Source of the DNA: Candidatus Saccharimonadota bacterium
GTDB lineage: Bacteria > Patescibacteriota > Saccharimonadia > Saccharimonadales > Saccharimonadaceae
Direction: 5' to 3'
DNA: 64,000 nucleotides
Assembly: GCA_028286285.1 (NCBI GenBank)
Contig: JAQBRV010000002.1
Location: forward strand, 221,457 to 285,456
Shown here: piece by piece, positions 50,399 to 60,602 of the stretch
Position numbering within the stretch: the stretch's first letter is position 1
Layout: the number at the start of each line of letters is the position of its first letter
The notes under the pieces: generated by a model
Database searches by the model: none
What the model was told of the DNA's origin: nothing
Seen by the model: only the letters and a program-made list of their open reading frames with translations
Translations under genes and position numbers: made by a program

Positions 50399-52432
50399 TT
50401 AATTAAGTGTTGTTAATCTTTGATATTTTTCCACTTGCGCTGCTAACTGTTTGTATTGTAACAGATTGTCACCAGTCGCCACGAATCGCTTAGCCTGCTT
50501 CTGAGCCCGGGCAATTAGCTTCGTATCGGCGAGGGTTGCCACCTGCAAATTAAGTGCACCATGTTGGGCATGACCATAAATTTCACCAGGGCCACGCAGG
50601 GTGAGATCGACTTCAGCCAAATAAAAGCCATCGTTTGATTTCTCGATCTCCCGTAGACGCCGGGTCGGCTTGGAACTATCACTCATCATCAAGTAACAGT
50701 AGCTTTGGTAAGTTGAGCGTCCCACCCGTCCACGCAATTGGTGCAGCTGACTCAGGCCAAACCGATCAGCATTTTCGATTAGCATCACCGTGGCGTTTGG
50801 CACATCGACACCCACCTCAACCACGGTCGTGCTGACCAGCATATCGAGCCGACCGGTTGAGAATTGGTGCATAATCGCTTCTTTCTCGCTTGATTTGAGC
50901 TTGCCGTGGAGTAATCCAATCGTGCGGTGCTTGAACGGACCTTGGCGGAGTAGTTTATATTCAGTCTCAACACTCTTCACCTCATTGTCGGGGTTGTCAT
51001 CGATCAAACTGCAGATCACATATCCCTGACGGCCGGCTTTTAATTCGACATCCATCAATTCATATAACTGGGCGCGGCTATTGGGTGACCAGATTTTGGT
51101 GGCGATTGGTTTTCGCCCACGCGGCAATTCATTCAGGACACTAATGTCTAGTTCACCGTAGACAGTGAGCGCCAAACTTCGTGGAATTGGCGTGGCGGTC
51201 ATCGCCAACAGATGCGGCATGTGTTTTGATTTCTTTAGTAATTCCTGACGTTGCTTCACACCAAAGCGATGCTGCTCGTCGATCACCACGAAGCCGAGTT
51301 TGTGAAACTGTACCGTTTCCTGAATTAGAGCGTGTGTGCCGACAACCACATCCACACCACCCTCGGCAATCTGTTCGTAGAGAGTTTTACGAGCCGTCCC
51401 CTTGACGCTGCCGGTTAGCAGCCCAACCCTCAGACCAAACGGCTCGAGAAGTGATGCCAGTGTTTCGGCATGTTGGTTAGCCAGAATTTCGGTTGGTGCC
51501 ATCAGTGCTGCCTGGAAACCGTGGCTGGCCGCTTGACGCGCCGCCAGACCTGCTACGACGGTTTTTCCCGAACCCACGTCACCTTGCAACAATCGGTTCA
51601 TTGGCACGGCGTGCTCAAAATCCTGAATGATCTCCCAGGCCGCTCGTCGCTGTGCACCAGTTAGTTCAAACGGCAACTGCTTAACGAAGCCAGCTACCAC
51701 CGGTTGTTCAAATGGAATATGCCAGCCAGTCAGTTTGGCATTATCTTGCTTATTTAATTGACTAGCTAGCAGCAATTCGAACAGCTCTTCAAATGCTAGC
51801 CGCTCCCGCGCCTTTGCAATATCACTGGCGGTTTTAGGAAAATGCATGCCAAGGATGGCGTCTGAACGCGACAACAGACCTTCACTCGCCACGATCTCTG
51901 GTGGAAGTGTTTCGGGGAGCATGGTGATAAGTGGGCGCAGTTCGGCCAGAATTTTGCGCACCAACTGGCTTTTTAAGCCCTTGATCGATCGGTAGACTGG
52001 TAGCAGTCGATCGGTCTGTACTGGCATGTCACTGACTTTCTCGGCACTTGGGTTTGTTAGTTGGTATTTATTATAGTTAAATTCAAATTCACCCGAAAAA
52101 TAGAATTCTTCATCAGCTTTGGCCAGTTGCGTGGTGCGGTAGGGTTGATTAAACCAGACCGCGTTAAGCTTGCCGCTGTCGTCAACCAGGGTTGCCGTGG
52201 TGATCCTGAGACCGCGTCGCACTGGCCGAGTAGTGATCTTTTCGCAGCGGGCTTTAATGGTCATTTTCCCTGGATGAATATCGGCAATCCGCACCACTTC
52301 CGAAAAGTCTTCGTGAGTACGCGGCAAGAAACTAATCAGATCATTGACCGATCGAAGTCCAGCCAGCGCAAAATCACCGGCCGTTTTTGGACCGACACCT
52401 TTTACTTTTTCAAGTGATGTGGCGAGATTCAT
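50399..52432 (-). CDS. recG: ATP-dependent DNA helicase RecG
   Basis: 677 residues. An N-terminal OB wedge domain is followed by helicase motifs: LLQGDVGSGKTVVAGLAA (I), VVGTHALIQ, VIDEQHRFGVKQR (II), AMTATPIPRSLALTVYGELD (III), and the C-terminal VGVDVPNATVMLIENADRFGLSQLHQLRGRVGR (V-VI). RecG remodels stalled replication forks and Holliday junctions. Its ATG overlaps the upstream stop (ATGA). Confidence 0.97.
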   Translation of the reverse strand: MNLATSLEKVKGVGPKTAGDFALAGLRSVNDLISFLPRTHEDFSEVVRIADIHPGKMTIKARCEKITTRPVRRGLRITTATLVDDSGKLNAVWFNQPYRTTQLAKADEEFYFSGEFEFNYNKYQLTNPSAEKVSDMPVQTDRLLPVYRSIKGLKSQLVRKILAELRPLITMLPETLPPEIVASEGLLSRSDAILGMHFPKTASDIAKARERLAFEELFELLLASQLNKQDNAKLTGWHIPFEQPVVAGFVKQLPFELTGAQRRAAWEIIQDFEHAVPMNRLLQGDVGSGKTVVAGLAARQAASHGFQAALMAPTEILANQHAETLASLLEPFGLRVGLLTGSVKGTARKTLYEQIAEGGVDVVVGTHALIQETVQFHKLGFVVIDEQHRFGVKQRQELLKKSKHMPHLLAMTATPIPRSLALTVYGELDISVLNELPRGRKPIATKIWSPNSRAQLYELMDVELKAGRQGYVICSLIDDNPDNEVKSVETEYKLLRQGPFKHRTIGLLHGKLKSSEKEAIMHQFSTGRLDMLVSTTVVEVGVDVPNATVMLIENADRFGLSQLHQLRGRVGRSTYQSYCYLMMSDSSKPTRRLREIEKSNDGFYLAEVDLTLRGPGEIYGHAQHGALNLQVATLADTKLIARAQKQAKRFVATGDNLLQYKQLAAQVEKYQRLTTLN

Positions 52433-53082
52433 ACACTCATCGTAACAGACAGAGCTGTCCGTTCGGTATCCATCATCCGAAAAATACGTTCCGCCGCTTC
52501 ATTAACCCCGGGTTGAGATTCAACCGGGAATGGTCTAAATCTATCAGGAGTCCATATTGGGTCAAAGAAAACTGCAATTTCTTCCGTGTCGTCGATCGGA
52601 AAAGGTGCCGATGATCGTTCACCAACGAGCACGGGATGAGTACTATGCGTCAGATCAAATGCTATCCGCGCAAAATCAGCCACGAATGCGTCTTTGGCTT
52701 GATCCTCTATTACCGCAATCTTTACCTCTGGATAATACGTCGTTAGGTCGTGGAAGCTCGAGGCATCAATCGCGCTCAGCCCGGCATACTCGAGTAGTTG
52801 ACTATAGGTCGGATCGATTGTTACATCCATAGATCTGAGGATTACATGCTGCTTCTGGAATTCTGCGCCGGCTTCCGGCAGATCAACGATCATCCGCGTC
52901 GTATCAATATCAAGTTCACGCTTAAGGTATTTTTGCAGTGCCGCCGTTGCAATCCCACAGGTTGAATGCCGAAGTTGAAGCTCCGATCCTAAAAATTCGC
53001 TGAATCGCTGCACCCTCTGCACGCCTCGTTCAAGCGGACCCTCACAATCTCCCACCACTGAATGGAGTCGTGATGTTCCCAT
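52429..53082 (-). CDS. Unknown protein with a possible Cys-His-Asp triad
   Basis: 217 residues. The segment RHSTCGIATAALQKYLKREL, then KQHVILRSMD, then VTIDPTYSQLLEYAG spaces Cys, His and Asp as in transglutaminase-like or papain-like cysteine hydrolases. This reading comes from the motif pattern alone. No signal peptide. The gene is placed between tyrS and recG with one- and four-base overlaps, so it is co-expressed with them. Confidence 0.75.
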   Translation of the reverse strand: MGTSRLHSVVGDCEGPLERGVQRVQRFSEFLGSELQLRHSTCGIATAALQKYLKRELDIDTTRMIVDLPEAGAEFQKQHVILRSMDVTIDPTYSQLLEYAGLSAIDASSFHDLTTYYPEVKIAVIEDQAKDAFVADFARIAFDLTHSTHPVLVGERSSAPFPIDDTEEIAVFFDPIWTPDRFRPFPVESQPGVNEAAERIFRMMDTERTALSVTMSV

Positions 53083-54296
53083 TACCGTATCAAGATAAAC
53101 GTATTCTTACCCTTTTTCACTAGAGAGCGCTGGGTAATGCTTTGGTCTTCTGTGACTTTCAAGCTGTTGACGGAAATCGCACCACTATCGATCAGTCGAC
53201 GGGCTTCGCCATTACTCGCAGCTGTGCCGGTTTCCACCAGGGCTTCAACAACCGTTTTACTAGAACCGATCGTCGGAATCTCTTGTGCGAGAGCGTCAAT
53301 GTCATCCTCGTGCAGACTCGCAAACTCCGCACCGCCAAATAGCACGTCGGTCACACGCATCACACTCTCGGTGCGTTCGCTACCATGCACAAGTGTCGTC
53401 ACTTCGCGAGCAAGCGTTTTTTGAGCCTCACGAGCGCTCGGATTAGCCCGGTGTCGCTCTTCGATGGCCATAATTTCTTCTTGTGAGAGTAACGTGTATA
53501 TTTTCATATAATCAATCACGCCCGCGTCGTCGACGTTCAGCCAAAACTGGTAAAACTGATAGACGCTGGTTTGCGTTGGATCAAGCCAGACAGCTCCGCC
53601 TTCGCTTTTACCGAACTTGACGCCGGTCGCTTTATTGATAACCAGCGGTGAGCTAAAGACATGCGCTTCTTTGGCCTCGCTGCGGCGGATCAGATCGACA
53701 CCAGCGATTGAGTTACCCCATTGATCGGCGCCACATAGCTGCAAACTGACGCCATGTTCACGGAAGAGGTGCAAGAAGTCGTAACCCTGAATCAGTGAAT
53801 AGCTAAATTCGGCGTAACTAATACCTGCTCCACCCTCACCAAGCCGAGACTGGACGAAGTCACGTCCTATCATGTTGCTGATAGGCACATGCTTACCGAC
53901 CTGACGCAAGAAATCGATATAGTTCATATCCTTGAACCAGTCGTAATTATCAACCAAGCTGAATTCCTGCCCGGCAAAGACGGTTGTGTACTGGGCAGCG
54001 ATCGCCTGCTTATTGCGCTCAATGTCCTCAAGCGTCTTGACGTCACGCTCTTCCTTTTTGCCATCTGGATCACCAATCAGACCAGTTGCGCCACCGACCA
54101 GTAGATACGCTTTGTGGCCGTGGTCGATAAAGTGTCGCACCATCATGGCCGCGGCCAGATTGCCGATTGTCATGCTACTTGCGCTCGGGTCGACACCCCA
54201 GTAAAACGAAATAGGAGCGCCGTCTAATGCTGATACATCATCGTATGTCGTCTGATTGACAAAGCCACGCCAGGTGAGTTCTTCGGAAAGTGTCAT
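53082..54296 (-). CDS. tyrS: Tyrosyl-tRNA synthetase
   Basis: 404 residues, class I. The HIGH-type site is PSASSMTIGN, the KMSKS-type loop GVKFGKSEGG, and QLCGADQWGNSIAG is diagnostic. A C-terminal S4 domain (ARRLIDSGAISVNSLKV) binds tRNA. First gene of the operon tyrS-217aa-recG-270aa-rsmD. It has a leader of about 29 bases with AGGAG. tRNA-Tyr is also in this window. Confidence 0.97.
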   Translation of the reverse strand: MTLSEELTWRGFVNQTTYDDVSALDGAPISFYWGVDPSASSMTIGNLAAAMMVRHFIDHGHKAYLLVGGATGLIGDPDGKKEERDVKTLEDIERNKQAIAAQYTTVFAGQEFSLVDNYDWFKDMNYIDFLRQVGKHVPISNMIGRDFVQSRLGEGGAGISYAEFSYSLIQGYDFLHLFREHGVSLQLCGADQWGNSIAGVDLIRRSEAKEAHVFSSPLVINKATGVKFGKSEGGAVWLDPTQTSVYQFYQFWLNVDDAGVIDYMKIYTLLSQEEIMAIEERHRANPSAREAQKTLAREVTTLVHGSERTESVMRVTDVLFGGAEFASLHEDDIDALAQEIPTIGSSKTVVEALVETGTAASNGEARRLIDSGAISVNSLKVTEDQSITQRSLVKKGKNTFILIR

Positions 54297-54324
54297 CGTT
54301 GCTCCTATCTGTTATTCAGTAGTC

Positions 54325-54330
54325 AGTATA
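54325..54330 (-). promoter_or_regulatory. Extended -10 of tyrS
   Basis: TGC-TATACT, followed by a leader of about 29 bases with AGGAG before the ATG. The divergent PBP promoter starts 36 bases away. Confidence 0.6.
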
Positions 54331-54365
54331 GCAGAAAACTAACTTTTTGCGTTGCTAAATAATGC

Positions 54366-54371
54366 TATAAT
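54366..54371 (+). promoter_or_regulatory. Extended -10 of the PBP gene
   Basis: TGC-TATAAT about 33 bases before the GTG start; no good -35. Confidence 0.6.
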
Positions 54372-54404
54372 AGATGACAATACTGCTTATGGGAATATCA
54401 ACAC

Positions 54405-57047
54405 GTGGCTAAACGACGCTCAACATCACGTAAACTCAATGTTTACTCAAATCTTTCGCACAAGCGACGTACTAAAAAAGATGCAAATGCTCGTAAAAAA
54501 GCCGAGTACCTAGCGAGTCTCCCGAAACATCCCGTCAAACGGTTCCTCTATCGCATGCACCCGAAGCGCTTCTGGGGCTATTGGTTTAGCAAAAAAGGCG
54601 GCATCATGGCGCTCAAGCTGGCTGGTGTCGGTATCTTATTTATGGTGCTCATGGTGGGCGCCCTCTTTGCCTACTACCGAAAAGATCTCGATCAGATCCG
54701 ACCCGGCGAACTCGCCAAACGTGTCCAGACGACTGTCACTAAGTATTACGACCGCAATGACAAACTACTCTGGGAAGATAAGGGAGACGGCAACTATAAG
54801 CTAGTAGTCGACGGCAAAGACATTAATAATTTCATGAAAAAAGCCACCATCGCTATCGAAGACAAAGACTTCTACAACCATAAGGGCATTAGTATCCCTG
54901 GACTTGTCCGTGCAACGATTAATAACGCCGGTGGAGGCAGTACCCAGGGTGGTTCAACTCTCACACAGCAACTCGTCAAACAAGTGTTCTTTGCCGATGA
55001 GGCCGAAAAGCGTGGTCTCAATGGGGTGCCGCGTAAAATCAAAGAAGTCATCTTGGCCATAGAAGTCGAGCGTATGTATAACAAAGAACAGATTCTCAAT
55101 CTCTACCTTAACGAATCGCCGTATGGTGGGCGTCGTAACGGCGTCGAGTCCGGGGCACGCACCTACTTTGGCAAAGCCGCCAAAGATCTGACACTACCTG
55201 AAGCCGCCCTACTGGCTTCGATCCCGCAGAACCCTGCTGTCTACGATCCCTACAACACTGACGGTCACGAAGCGCTGATTCGTCGTCAACACGCTGTGTT
55301 GGATAATATGGTCGACCAAGGCATGGTGACCCAAAAAGAAGTCGATGCCGCCAAGAAGGTCGCTATTCTGGATACCATCAAGCCCGAAACCGACCAATAC
55401 CAAGATATCAAGGCGCCGCACTTCGTACTTGAAGTTAAGAAACAGCTGGAAGAAGAATACGGCATCAAGACTATCCGCAGCGGTGGACTGACTGTTAAAA
55501 CTACCCTCGATCTTGACGCCCAACAAATAGCCGAAGCGGCGGTTGCGGCTGGTGCTGCCAACTTGGCTGCCGTGGGTGCCGATAATATCTCGATGAGTTC
55601 AGTTGACGTCAAGACCGGCCAAGTTATCGCCATGGTCGGCAGTGTCGATTACAACAAGGATGTCTATGGACAGCGGAACGCCGCCACGTCCTCTCTCGAA
55701 CCAGGTTCGAGTATCAAGCCGATTGCCGATTACGCCGCGCTTTTCAAACAGCGTGAAGGGGTGAATTACGGCCCCGGTTCCATTCTTAAAGATGAGAACA
55801 TCGATAATATTTACTGTGGCGGATCGTTTCCTGGCTGTAAGCTACGTAACTACACCGGTAAGTTCTACGGCAGCATCCCGATTCGACAAGCCTTGGCTGG
55901 ATCACTCAACATCCCAGCCGTCAAGGCAATGCAAATTGCTACTGTTGATGAAGGTCTCAAGACCGCCCATGACCTAGGCGACGTGTCGTACTGTACCGAT
56001 AATAACGAAGCTGGTCTGTCGGCTGCCATCGGTGGAGGTTGTACCCTCAGCGAAGTCGAACACACCAATGCCTATGCCTCATTAGCCCGAGGTGGCGTCT
56101 ACAAACCAGTCAGCTATGTGCTGGAGATCAAGAATTCTTCTGGCGAGAAACTCAAGTCATGGGCCGACACCTCAAAGCAAGCGGTTGATCCCCAGGTCGC
56201 CTTTATGCTGACTGATATCCTGACCGACGCTAACGCCCGTAATATTACCTTCGGCGCCCAAGGCAGGAGCTTCGGTTTCGCCGTGCCTGGTGTCATCACG
56301 GCATCCAAGACGGGTACGACTGAGAACGGTAATGGTCAGGCAAAAGACTCTTGGATGATGAGCTATTCACCGGCCGTTGCCACTGGTGTCTGGTCGGGTA
56401 ACCACGACGGCTCACCAATGCGCCTCAGCGACAACACGGTGGTTCGTCGCGTCATCAACAACTACATGGAAAACGTCCACAAGAACGTCTATGCTCCTCA
56501 GGCTAAATGGAAGGCTGGTGACGGCTTTGTTCAACCAGCTGGAATCCAACGTCTGACAATTGGTGGTAAATCGGACATTTGGCCATCATGGTACAAGAAA
56601 GACGCCGGGCTCACCAATGCAAAGATTGTCTTCGATAAAATTTCAAAGAAAAAAGCCACCACTTGTACGCCCGACGCTGCCAAGATTGAAGTCGATGTAC
56701 AAAAATCAATTGACCCGGTGACAAAAAAAGATATCTTTATTGCTCCTGACGGCTACGATGCCAACGCCGATGATGACACGCACAAGTGTGAAGATATCAA
56801 GCCAACGATTGGCGCAATTACGGTCACCGGCAAAAAGAACATTAAGGTACCTGTCGGACAAGGTACGCATCCTTTGCAAACCATTGAGATAAAAGTTGAT
56901 AGCCTAGTTGTCAGTAGCGGCGCCGTGAACGCTAGTGGCACCGTGGACGCTACCTATGACTTCACTAATGATGCGACTATTACCGTCACGCTCACAGACA
57001 GCGCTCTCTATACTGTGACTGCAACCTTCCTCTACAAGAAAACCTAA
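54405..57047 (+). CDS. Class A penicillin-binding protein (glycosyltransferase + transpeptidase)
   Basis: 880 residues from a GTG. A basic cytoplasmic N-terminus of about 75 residues precedes a membrane helix (LAGVGILFMVLMVGALFAYY). The GT51 domain has AIEDKDFYNHKG with Glu152 and GGSTLTQQLVKQVFF; the transpeptidase has SSIK with Ser435, a SLN motif and KTGT at 635-638. The last 250 residues contain a linker and a beta-sandwich-like tail of unknown role. It polymerises and crosslinks peptidoglycan outside the membrane. Single gene. Confidence 0.95.
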   Translation: MAKRRSTSRKLNVYSNLSHKRRTKKDANARKKAEYLASLPKHPVKRFLYRMHPKRFWGYWFSKKGGIMALKLAGVGILFMVLMVGALFAYYRKDLDQIRPGELAKRVQTTVTKYYDRNDKLLWEDKGDGNYKLVVDGKDINNFMKKATIAIEDKDFYNHKGISIPGLVRATINNAGGGSTQGGSTLTQQLVKQVFFADEAEKRGLNGVPRKIKEVILAIEVERMYNKEQILNLYLNESPYGGRRNGVESGARTYFGKAAKDLTLPEAALLASIPQNPAVYDPYNTDGHEALIRRQHAVLDNMVDQGMVTQKEVDAAKKVAILDTIKPETDQYQDIKAPHFVLEVKKQLEEEYGIKTIRSGGLTVKTTLDLDAQQIAEAAVAAGAANLAAVGADNISMSSVDVKTGQVIAMVGSVDYNKDVYGQRNAATSSLEPGSSIKPIADYAALFKQREGVNYGPGSILKDENIDNIYCGGSFPGCKLRNYTGKFYGSIPIRQALAGSLNIPAVKAMQIATVDEGLKTAHDLGDVSYCTDNNEAGLSAAIGGGCTLSEVEHTNAYASLARGGVYKPVSYVLEIKNSSGEKLKSWADTSKQAVDPQVAFMLTDILTDANARNITFGAQGRSFGFAVPGVITASKTGTTENGNGQAKDSWMMSYSPAVATGVWSGNHDGSPMRLSDNTVVRRVINNYMENVHKNVYAPQAKWKAGDGFVQPAGIQRLTIGGKSDIWPSWYKKDAGLTNAKIVFDKISKKKATTCTPDAAKIEVDVQKSIDPVTKKDIFIAPDGYDANADDDTHKCEDIKPTIGAITVTGKKNIKVPVGQGTHPLQTIEIKVDSLVVSSGAVNASGTVDATYDFTNDATITVTLTDSALYTVTATFLYKKT

Positions 57048-57048
57048 T

Positions 57049-57969
57049 TTACTGACTGTTGATCTGATCGATCAATGAGGCCTCGCGTTGGGCTGAAGTC
57101 TTTGGACCACGCGAGGAAGGTGTCGCTGAACGATCACGCCCAGTCGGTTTCTGCACATTACGTGGGCGCGGTGGACGAGGCTCGTGCTTCTTTGTTGGCT
57201 CAGCTTCTTTCTTCGCCGGCACAGCGGGCGGTGTGGATTTACGTCCTTGTGGTTTCTTCGGAGCTGGCGTCTTATCCTCATCGGTTCGAACAAGTTTGGC
57301 AAACATCATTTTACCGGCGGCTGTCTGGAGGCTTCGGATAAATTCTACTTCGGCAATTTGGCCAATCTTTGGCGCGGCGTGCTCTACCACCACCATCGTG
57401 CCGTCGGGCAAATAGCCGACCGCTTGGTGTGAGTCTTGGCCTTTTTGAATCAAAGCGATCTTTAGTTTTTCACCTGGCAGATACGCCATGCGAAGTGTTT
57501 TGGCTAGTTCGTTGACGTTAAGGACAGTGATATTTTCTACCTGGGCGACTTTATTGAGGTTGAAGTCGATCGTACAAATCGCACCATCGTGCTGCTTGGC
57601 GAGCTTCAGGAGTCGCTCGTCAACGCCTTCTTCGGCTTTGCTTCCATCCTGTAGGATCTCCACCGACAGATTCGGCATGTCTTGCAGTTCACGTACCACG
57701 TCGAGGCCGTGACGAGCTCGTGAGCGCTTTTCGGCGTCCGCGTTGTCGGCCAGGAACTGGAGCTCTCCCACAACACTGCGTGGGATTACTAGTGTGTCGC
57801 CGATGAAGCCTGACTGTGCAACCGAGATAATACGGCCGTCAATAAGTACCGACGTGTCGACGAAGATTGGTCGTCCGGTCTTGGTACTCATCTTTTGTGG
57901 TTGCTTAGCGAGTAAATAGGTTAATTCTGCTGTGATAACCAGCAGTAAAATAATGATGACTGTATCCAT
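57049..57969 (-). CDS. PIN-TRAM domain protein (YacL-like)
   Basis: 306 residues. One N-terminal membrane helix (VIIILLLVITAELTYLLA), a PIN nuclease domain with Asp in PIFVDTSVLIDGRI and acidic residues in SVVGELQFLAD and TIDFNLNK, then a TRAM RNA-binding domain (PGEKLKIALIQKGQDSHQAVGYLPDGTMVVVE). Longer relatives have four membrane helices. A basic, Pro-rich tail of about 75 residues ends it. Likely a membrane-bound RNase. Its stop lies one base from the PBP stop. Confidence 0.9.
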   Translation of the reverse strand: MDTVIIILLLVITAELTYLLAKQPQKMSTKTGRPIFVDTSVLIDGRIISVAQSGFIGDTLVIPRSVVGELQFLADNADAEKRSRARHGLDVVRELQDMPNLSVEILQDGSKAEEGVDERLLKLAKQHDGAICTIDFNLNKVAQVENITVLNVNELAKTLRMAYLPGEKLKIALIQKGQDSHQAVGYLPDGTMVVVEHAAPKIGQIAEVEFIRSLQTAAGKMMFAKLVRTDEDKTPAPKKPQGRKSTPPAVPAKKEAEPTKKHEPRPPRPRNVQKPTGRDRSATPSSRGPKTSAQREASLIDQINSQ

Positions 57970-57985
57970 GTGTCTGTTCCTTTTG

Positions 57986-59338
57986 CTACTTTACGTAGTC
58001 GATTAATGCTTGGCGCAAATCTTTCACGCCTCTAATAAATGAATTCTTTTTGGTGCCAATCGGCGCCAGGGCTTCTTTGAAACCGAGTTTTTTCGCTTCG
58101 GCTACCCGTTTGTCGACGTGTTGGACGCTGCGTATTTCACCACCGAGTCCGACTTCGCCAAATACTACCACTTCATCACTCAGACGACGTCCGGCAGCAG
58201 CACTGGCAATCGCCATAGCAACGGCCAAATCGGCGGCTGGGTCACTGAGTTTCAGCCCACCGACGACATTGATATATACATCTTTGTCCGATAAATTCAG
58301 CTTTGTGCGCCGTTCAAGTACGGCGATAAGGAGATTAAGTCGGTTCAGGTCAAACCCTGAGGCTGTACGTTTAGGATACCCGAAATTGGTCGGATTGACA
58401 AGCGCCTGGATCTCAACCAGCAGTGGCCGCGTGCCTTCCAGTGTGGCCAGTACCACCGAGCCGTCGGCGTTCTGCCGCTCAGCCAGTAACGCTGCCGATG
58501 GATTGGTGACGACTTTCAAACCTTCTTCTTCCATTTCGAAAATAGCGGCTTCGTTGGTGCTGCCAAAGCGATTTTTTATCGCTCGGACGACCTTGAATCC
58601 GCCGTAGCGATCACCTTCGAACTGCAAGACAACATCAACCAAGTGTTCGAGGACTTTCGGCCCGGCGATTGAGCCTTCTTTGGTGACATGACCGACGAGT
58701 ATCACGGCCGCACCTGAATCTTTTGCTGCTCGGATGATGACATTGCTACTATTGGTAATCTGGCTGACCGTACCTGGGGCACTGGTGATATCGTCGAGAC
58801 TCAGGGTTTGGATAGAATCAATAATTACGAGTTTATAGGTGCCGCTGCGAATCGTAGCCGCAATATCATCGGCGCTGGTACTGGCTACGAAGCTCAGCTG
58901 TTCGCTGCCATGAGCACCGAGGCGCTCAGCCCGTAGCTTCACTTGACTAGCACTTTCTTCACCACTAGCGTAGAGTACCGGAACACTGCTAGCGATATGC
59001 GCGCTGACCTGCAGAAGGAGTGTACTCTTGCCAATACCGGGCTGTCCAGCCAGTAGCACGACACCACCAGGCAATACGCCGCCGCCGAGGACGTCATTCA
59101 GATCGGCGATGCCGGTATCGAGACGAGGGTAACCTTCTGAGGCGCTGATTGATTGCATGGTTTGTACCGCCAGCAATCGACCGCTCGAAGCACCGCGTGC
59201 TACGGCAGATTTGCCACTACTAACCGGCGCTTGCTCCACAAGCGTGTTCCACTGCCCGCAATTTTCACACTTGCCTGTCCACTTTTGGTACGATGCACCA
59301 CAGTTTTGACACACAAATTGAGTTTTTGATTTCGCCAT
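57986..59338 (-). CDS. radA: DNA repair protein RadA
   Basis: 450 residues. N-terminal zinc finger CQNCGASYQKWTGKCENCGQW (the four Cys are kept), Walker A GQPGIGKSTLLLQ, the RadA signature KNRFGS, and a Lon-like C-terminal domain (YINVVGGLKLSDPAADLAVAMAIASA). It drives branch migration in recombination. TATAAT ends eight bases before the ATG. The PIN-TRAM gene follows 16 bases after. Confidence 0.97.
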   Translation of the reverse strand: MAKSKTQFVCQNCGASYQKWTGKCENCGQWNTLVEQAPVSSGKSAVARGASSGRLLAVQTMQSISASEGYPRLDTGIADLNDVLGGGVLPGGVVLLAGQPGIGKSTLLLQVSAHIASSVPVLYASGEESASQVKLRAERLGAHGSEQLSFVASTSADDIAATIRSGTYKLVIIDSIQTLSLDDITSAPGTVSQITNSSNVIIRAAKDSGAAVILVGHVTKEGSIAGPKVLEHLVDVVLQFEGDRYGGFKVVRAIKNRFGSTNEAAIFEMEEEGLKVVTNPSAALLAERQNADGSVVLATLEGTRPLLVEIQALVNPTNFGYPKRTASGFDLNRLNLLIAVLERRTKLNLSDKDVYINVVGGLKLSDPAADLAVAMAIASAAAGRRLSDEVVVFGEVGLGGEIRSVQHVDKRVAEAKKLGFKEALAPIGTKKNSFIRGVKDLRQALIDYVK

Positions 59339-59346
59339 TCCTTTTT

Positions 59347-59352
59347 ATTATA
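59347..59352 (-). promoter_or_regulatory. -10 of radA, near-leaderless
   Basis: TATAAT with eight bases (AAAAAGGA) to the ATG. The AGGA is too close to work as a normal ribosome site. Confidence 0.6.
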
Positions 59353-59369
59353 CGCGTTCTTGCGGTTTT

Positions 59370-59600
59370 TCAGCCCATCGAGTGCCACTTACCATCGTCA
59401 TCCTTTTCGTACTTGAGTTTGACGGCGCTCCAGGCAACGCGATGGGCGACTTCTTCTCTATCGGCATCGTCACGACGATCCTCTGGATCCTTGTATTGTT
59501 CATGGGCGCTATTAAAAGCTTCCTTGTAAATATCTTGGGCATGCTTCGGGAGTGCATTTTGCACGCCTTCAGGTAATTCATCGATCGAATTGTATGGCAT
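59370..59600 (-). CDS. ChaB family protein
   Basis: 76 residues from MPYNSIDELPEGVQNALP at 59598-59600, with GAGGAGG at the right distance. The motif ELPEGVQNALPKHAQDIYKEAFNSA and the end AHRVAWSAVKLKY are typical of ChaB. The family is named after a proposed cation-transport regulator, but the role is not established. It follows the dehydrogenase by a few bases. Confidence 0.9.
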   Translation of the reverse strand: MPYNSIDELPEGVQNALPKHAQDIYKEAFNSAHEQYKDPEDRRDDADREEVAHRVAWSAVKLKYEKDDDGKWHSMG

Positions 59601-59621
59601 ATAAAACCTCCTCAAAATCTC

Positions 59622-60524
59622 TTATGGGGTGTGCTGACCACCCGTTACGCCGATCACCTCGGCGGTGATATAACTTGATTCTTGTGACGCCAAAAAGACA
59701 TAGGCCGGCGCTACTTCAGCCGGCTGTCCAGCTCGTCCGAGTGGCGTTGACTCACCAAACTTCTCGAGCTTTTCAGGTGGCTGGCCATGACTCGGCTGCA
59801 ACGGTGTCCAAATCGGCCCTGGCGCTACTGCATTCACGCGAATACCTTTGCCCGCCACCATCTTGGCCAGGCTCTTTGTAAATGACGTAATCGCTCCTTT
59901 TGTCGAAGCATAATCAAGCAGTCCGGGTGACGGCTGATACGACTGAATTGAGGTCGTATTGATGATGCTAGCACCCGGTCGCATATGCGGCACAGCCGCC
60001 TTGGTGATCCAAAACATAGCGAAAACATTAGTGGCGAAGGTTCTCTGGAACTGGTCGCTCGTCAAATCTTCTAAGTTTTCAACGTAGACCTGTTTGCCGG
60101 CATTATTGACGAGAATATCGATGGAGCCAAAGGCATCCACGACTTCGTCAACCAAGTCGTGACAAAAGCCTTCGCTGGTAATATCACCGGCCACTGCCAG
60201 GGCTTTTTGCCCCACCGCTTCTACTTCCGCGACGACCTTCTGAGCGTCTACTTCCTCCTCGGGCAGATAGGTAAGTGCCACGTCGGCTCCTTCGCGAGCG
60301 AATGCCAAGGCGACGGCGTGGCCAATCCCCGAGTCACCTCCAGTGATGAGCGCTTTACGACCTTTGAGACGGCCAAGCCCTTTGTATGATTGTTCGCCGT
60401 GATCGGCGTGTGGTTCCAACTTGGCATCAAGGCCAGGCTCTGGTTGTGTTTGATCTTTGTTAATGTCTGGCTGTTTATACTGATCCGTTGGATCCTGCAT
60501 TGTGTATTGATTAGTCCCGCTCAC
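59622..60524 (-). CDS. Short-chain dehydrogenase/reductase (YghA-like)
   Basis: 300 residues from a GTG at 60522-60524 ([12 protein letters not shown]), which has AAGGGGGG upstream; a TTG five codons earlier is possible. [12 protein letters not shown] is the Rossmann nucleotide site, NNAGKQ follows, and the active-site pair is in YASTKGAI. The C-terminus [15 protein letters not shown] is typical. The roughly 45-residue polar N-terminal extension is common in this subfamily, often linked to general stress. Substrate unknown. Shares an operon with ChaB. Confidence 0.92.
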   Translation of the reverse strand: MSGTNQYTMQDPTDQYKQPDINKDQTQPEPGLDAKLEPHADHGEQSYKGLGRLKGRKALITGGDSGIGHAVALAFAREGADVALTYLPEEEVDAQKVVAEVEAVGQKALAVAGDITSEGFCHDLVDEVVDAFGSIDILVNNAGKQVYVENLEDLTSDQFQRTFATNVFAMFWITKAAVPHMRPGASIINTTSIQSYQPSPGLLDYASTKGAITSFTKSLAKMVAGKGIRVNAVAPGPIWTPLQPSHGQPPEKLEKFGESTPLGRAGQPAEVAPAYVFLASQESSYITAEVIGVTGGQHTP

Positions 60525-60602
60525 TACACCCCCCTTCAATTACAAAGCGTTTGCACGCCCTCTGTATCTATTATACAGCGTCTAAACAGCTAGTTCTAAC
60601 CT

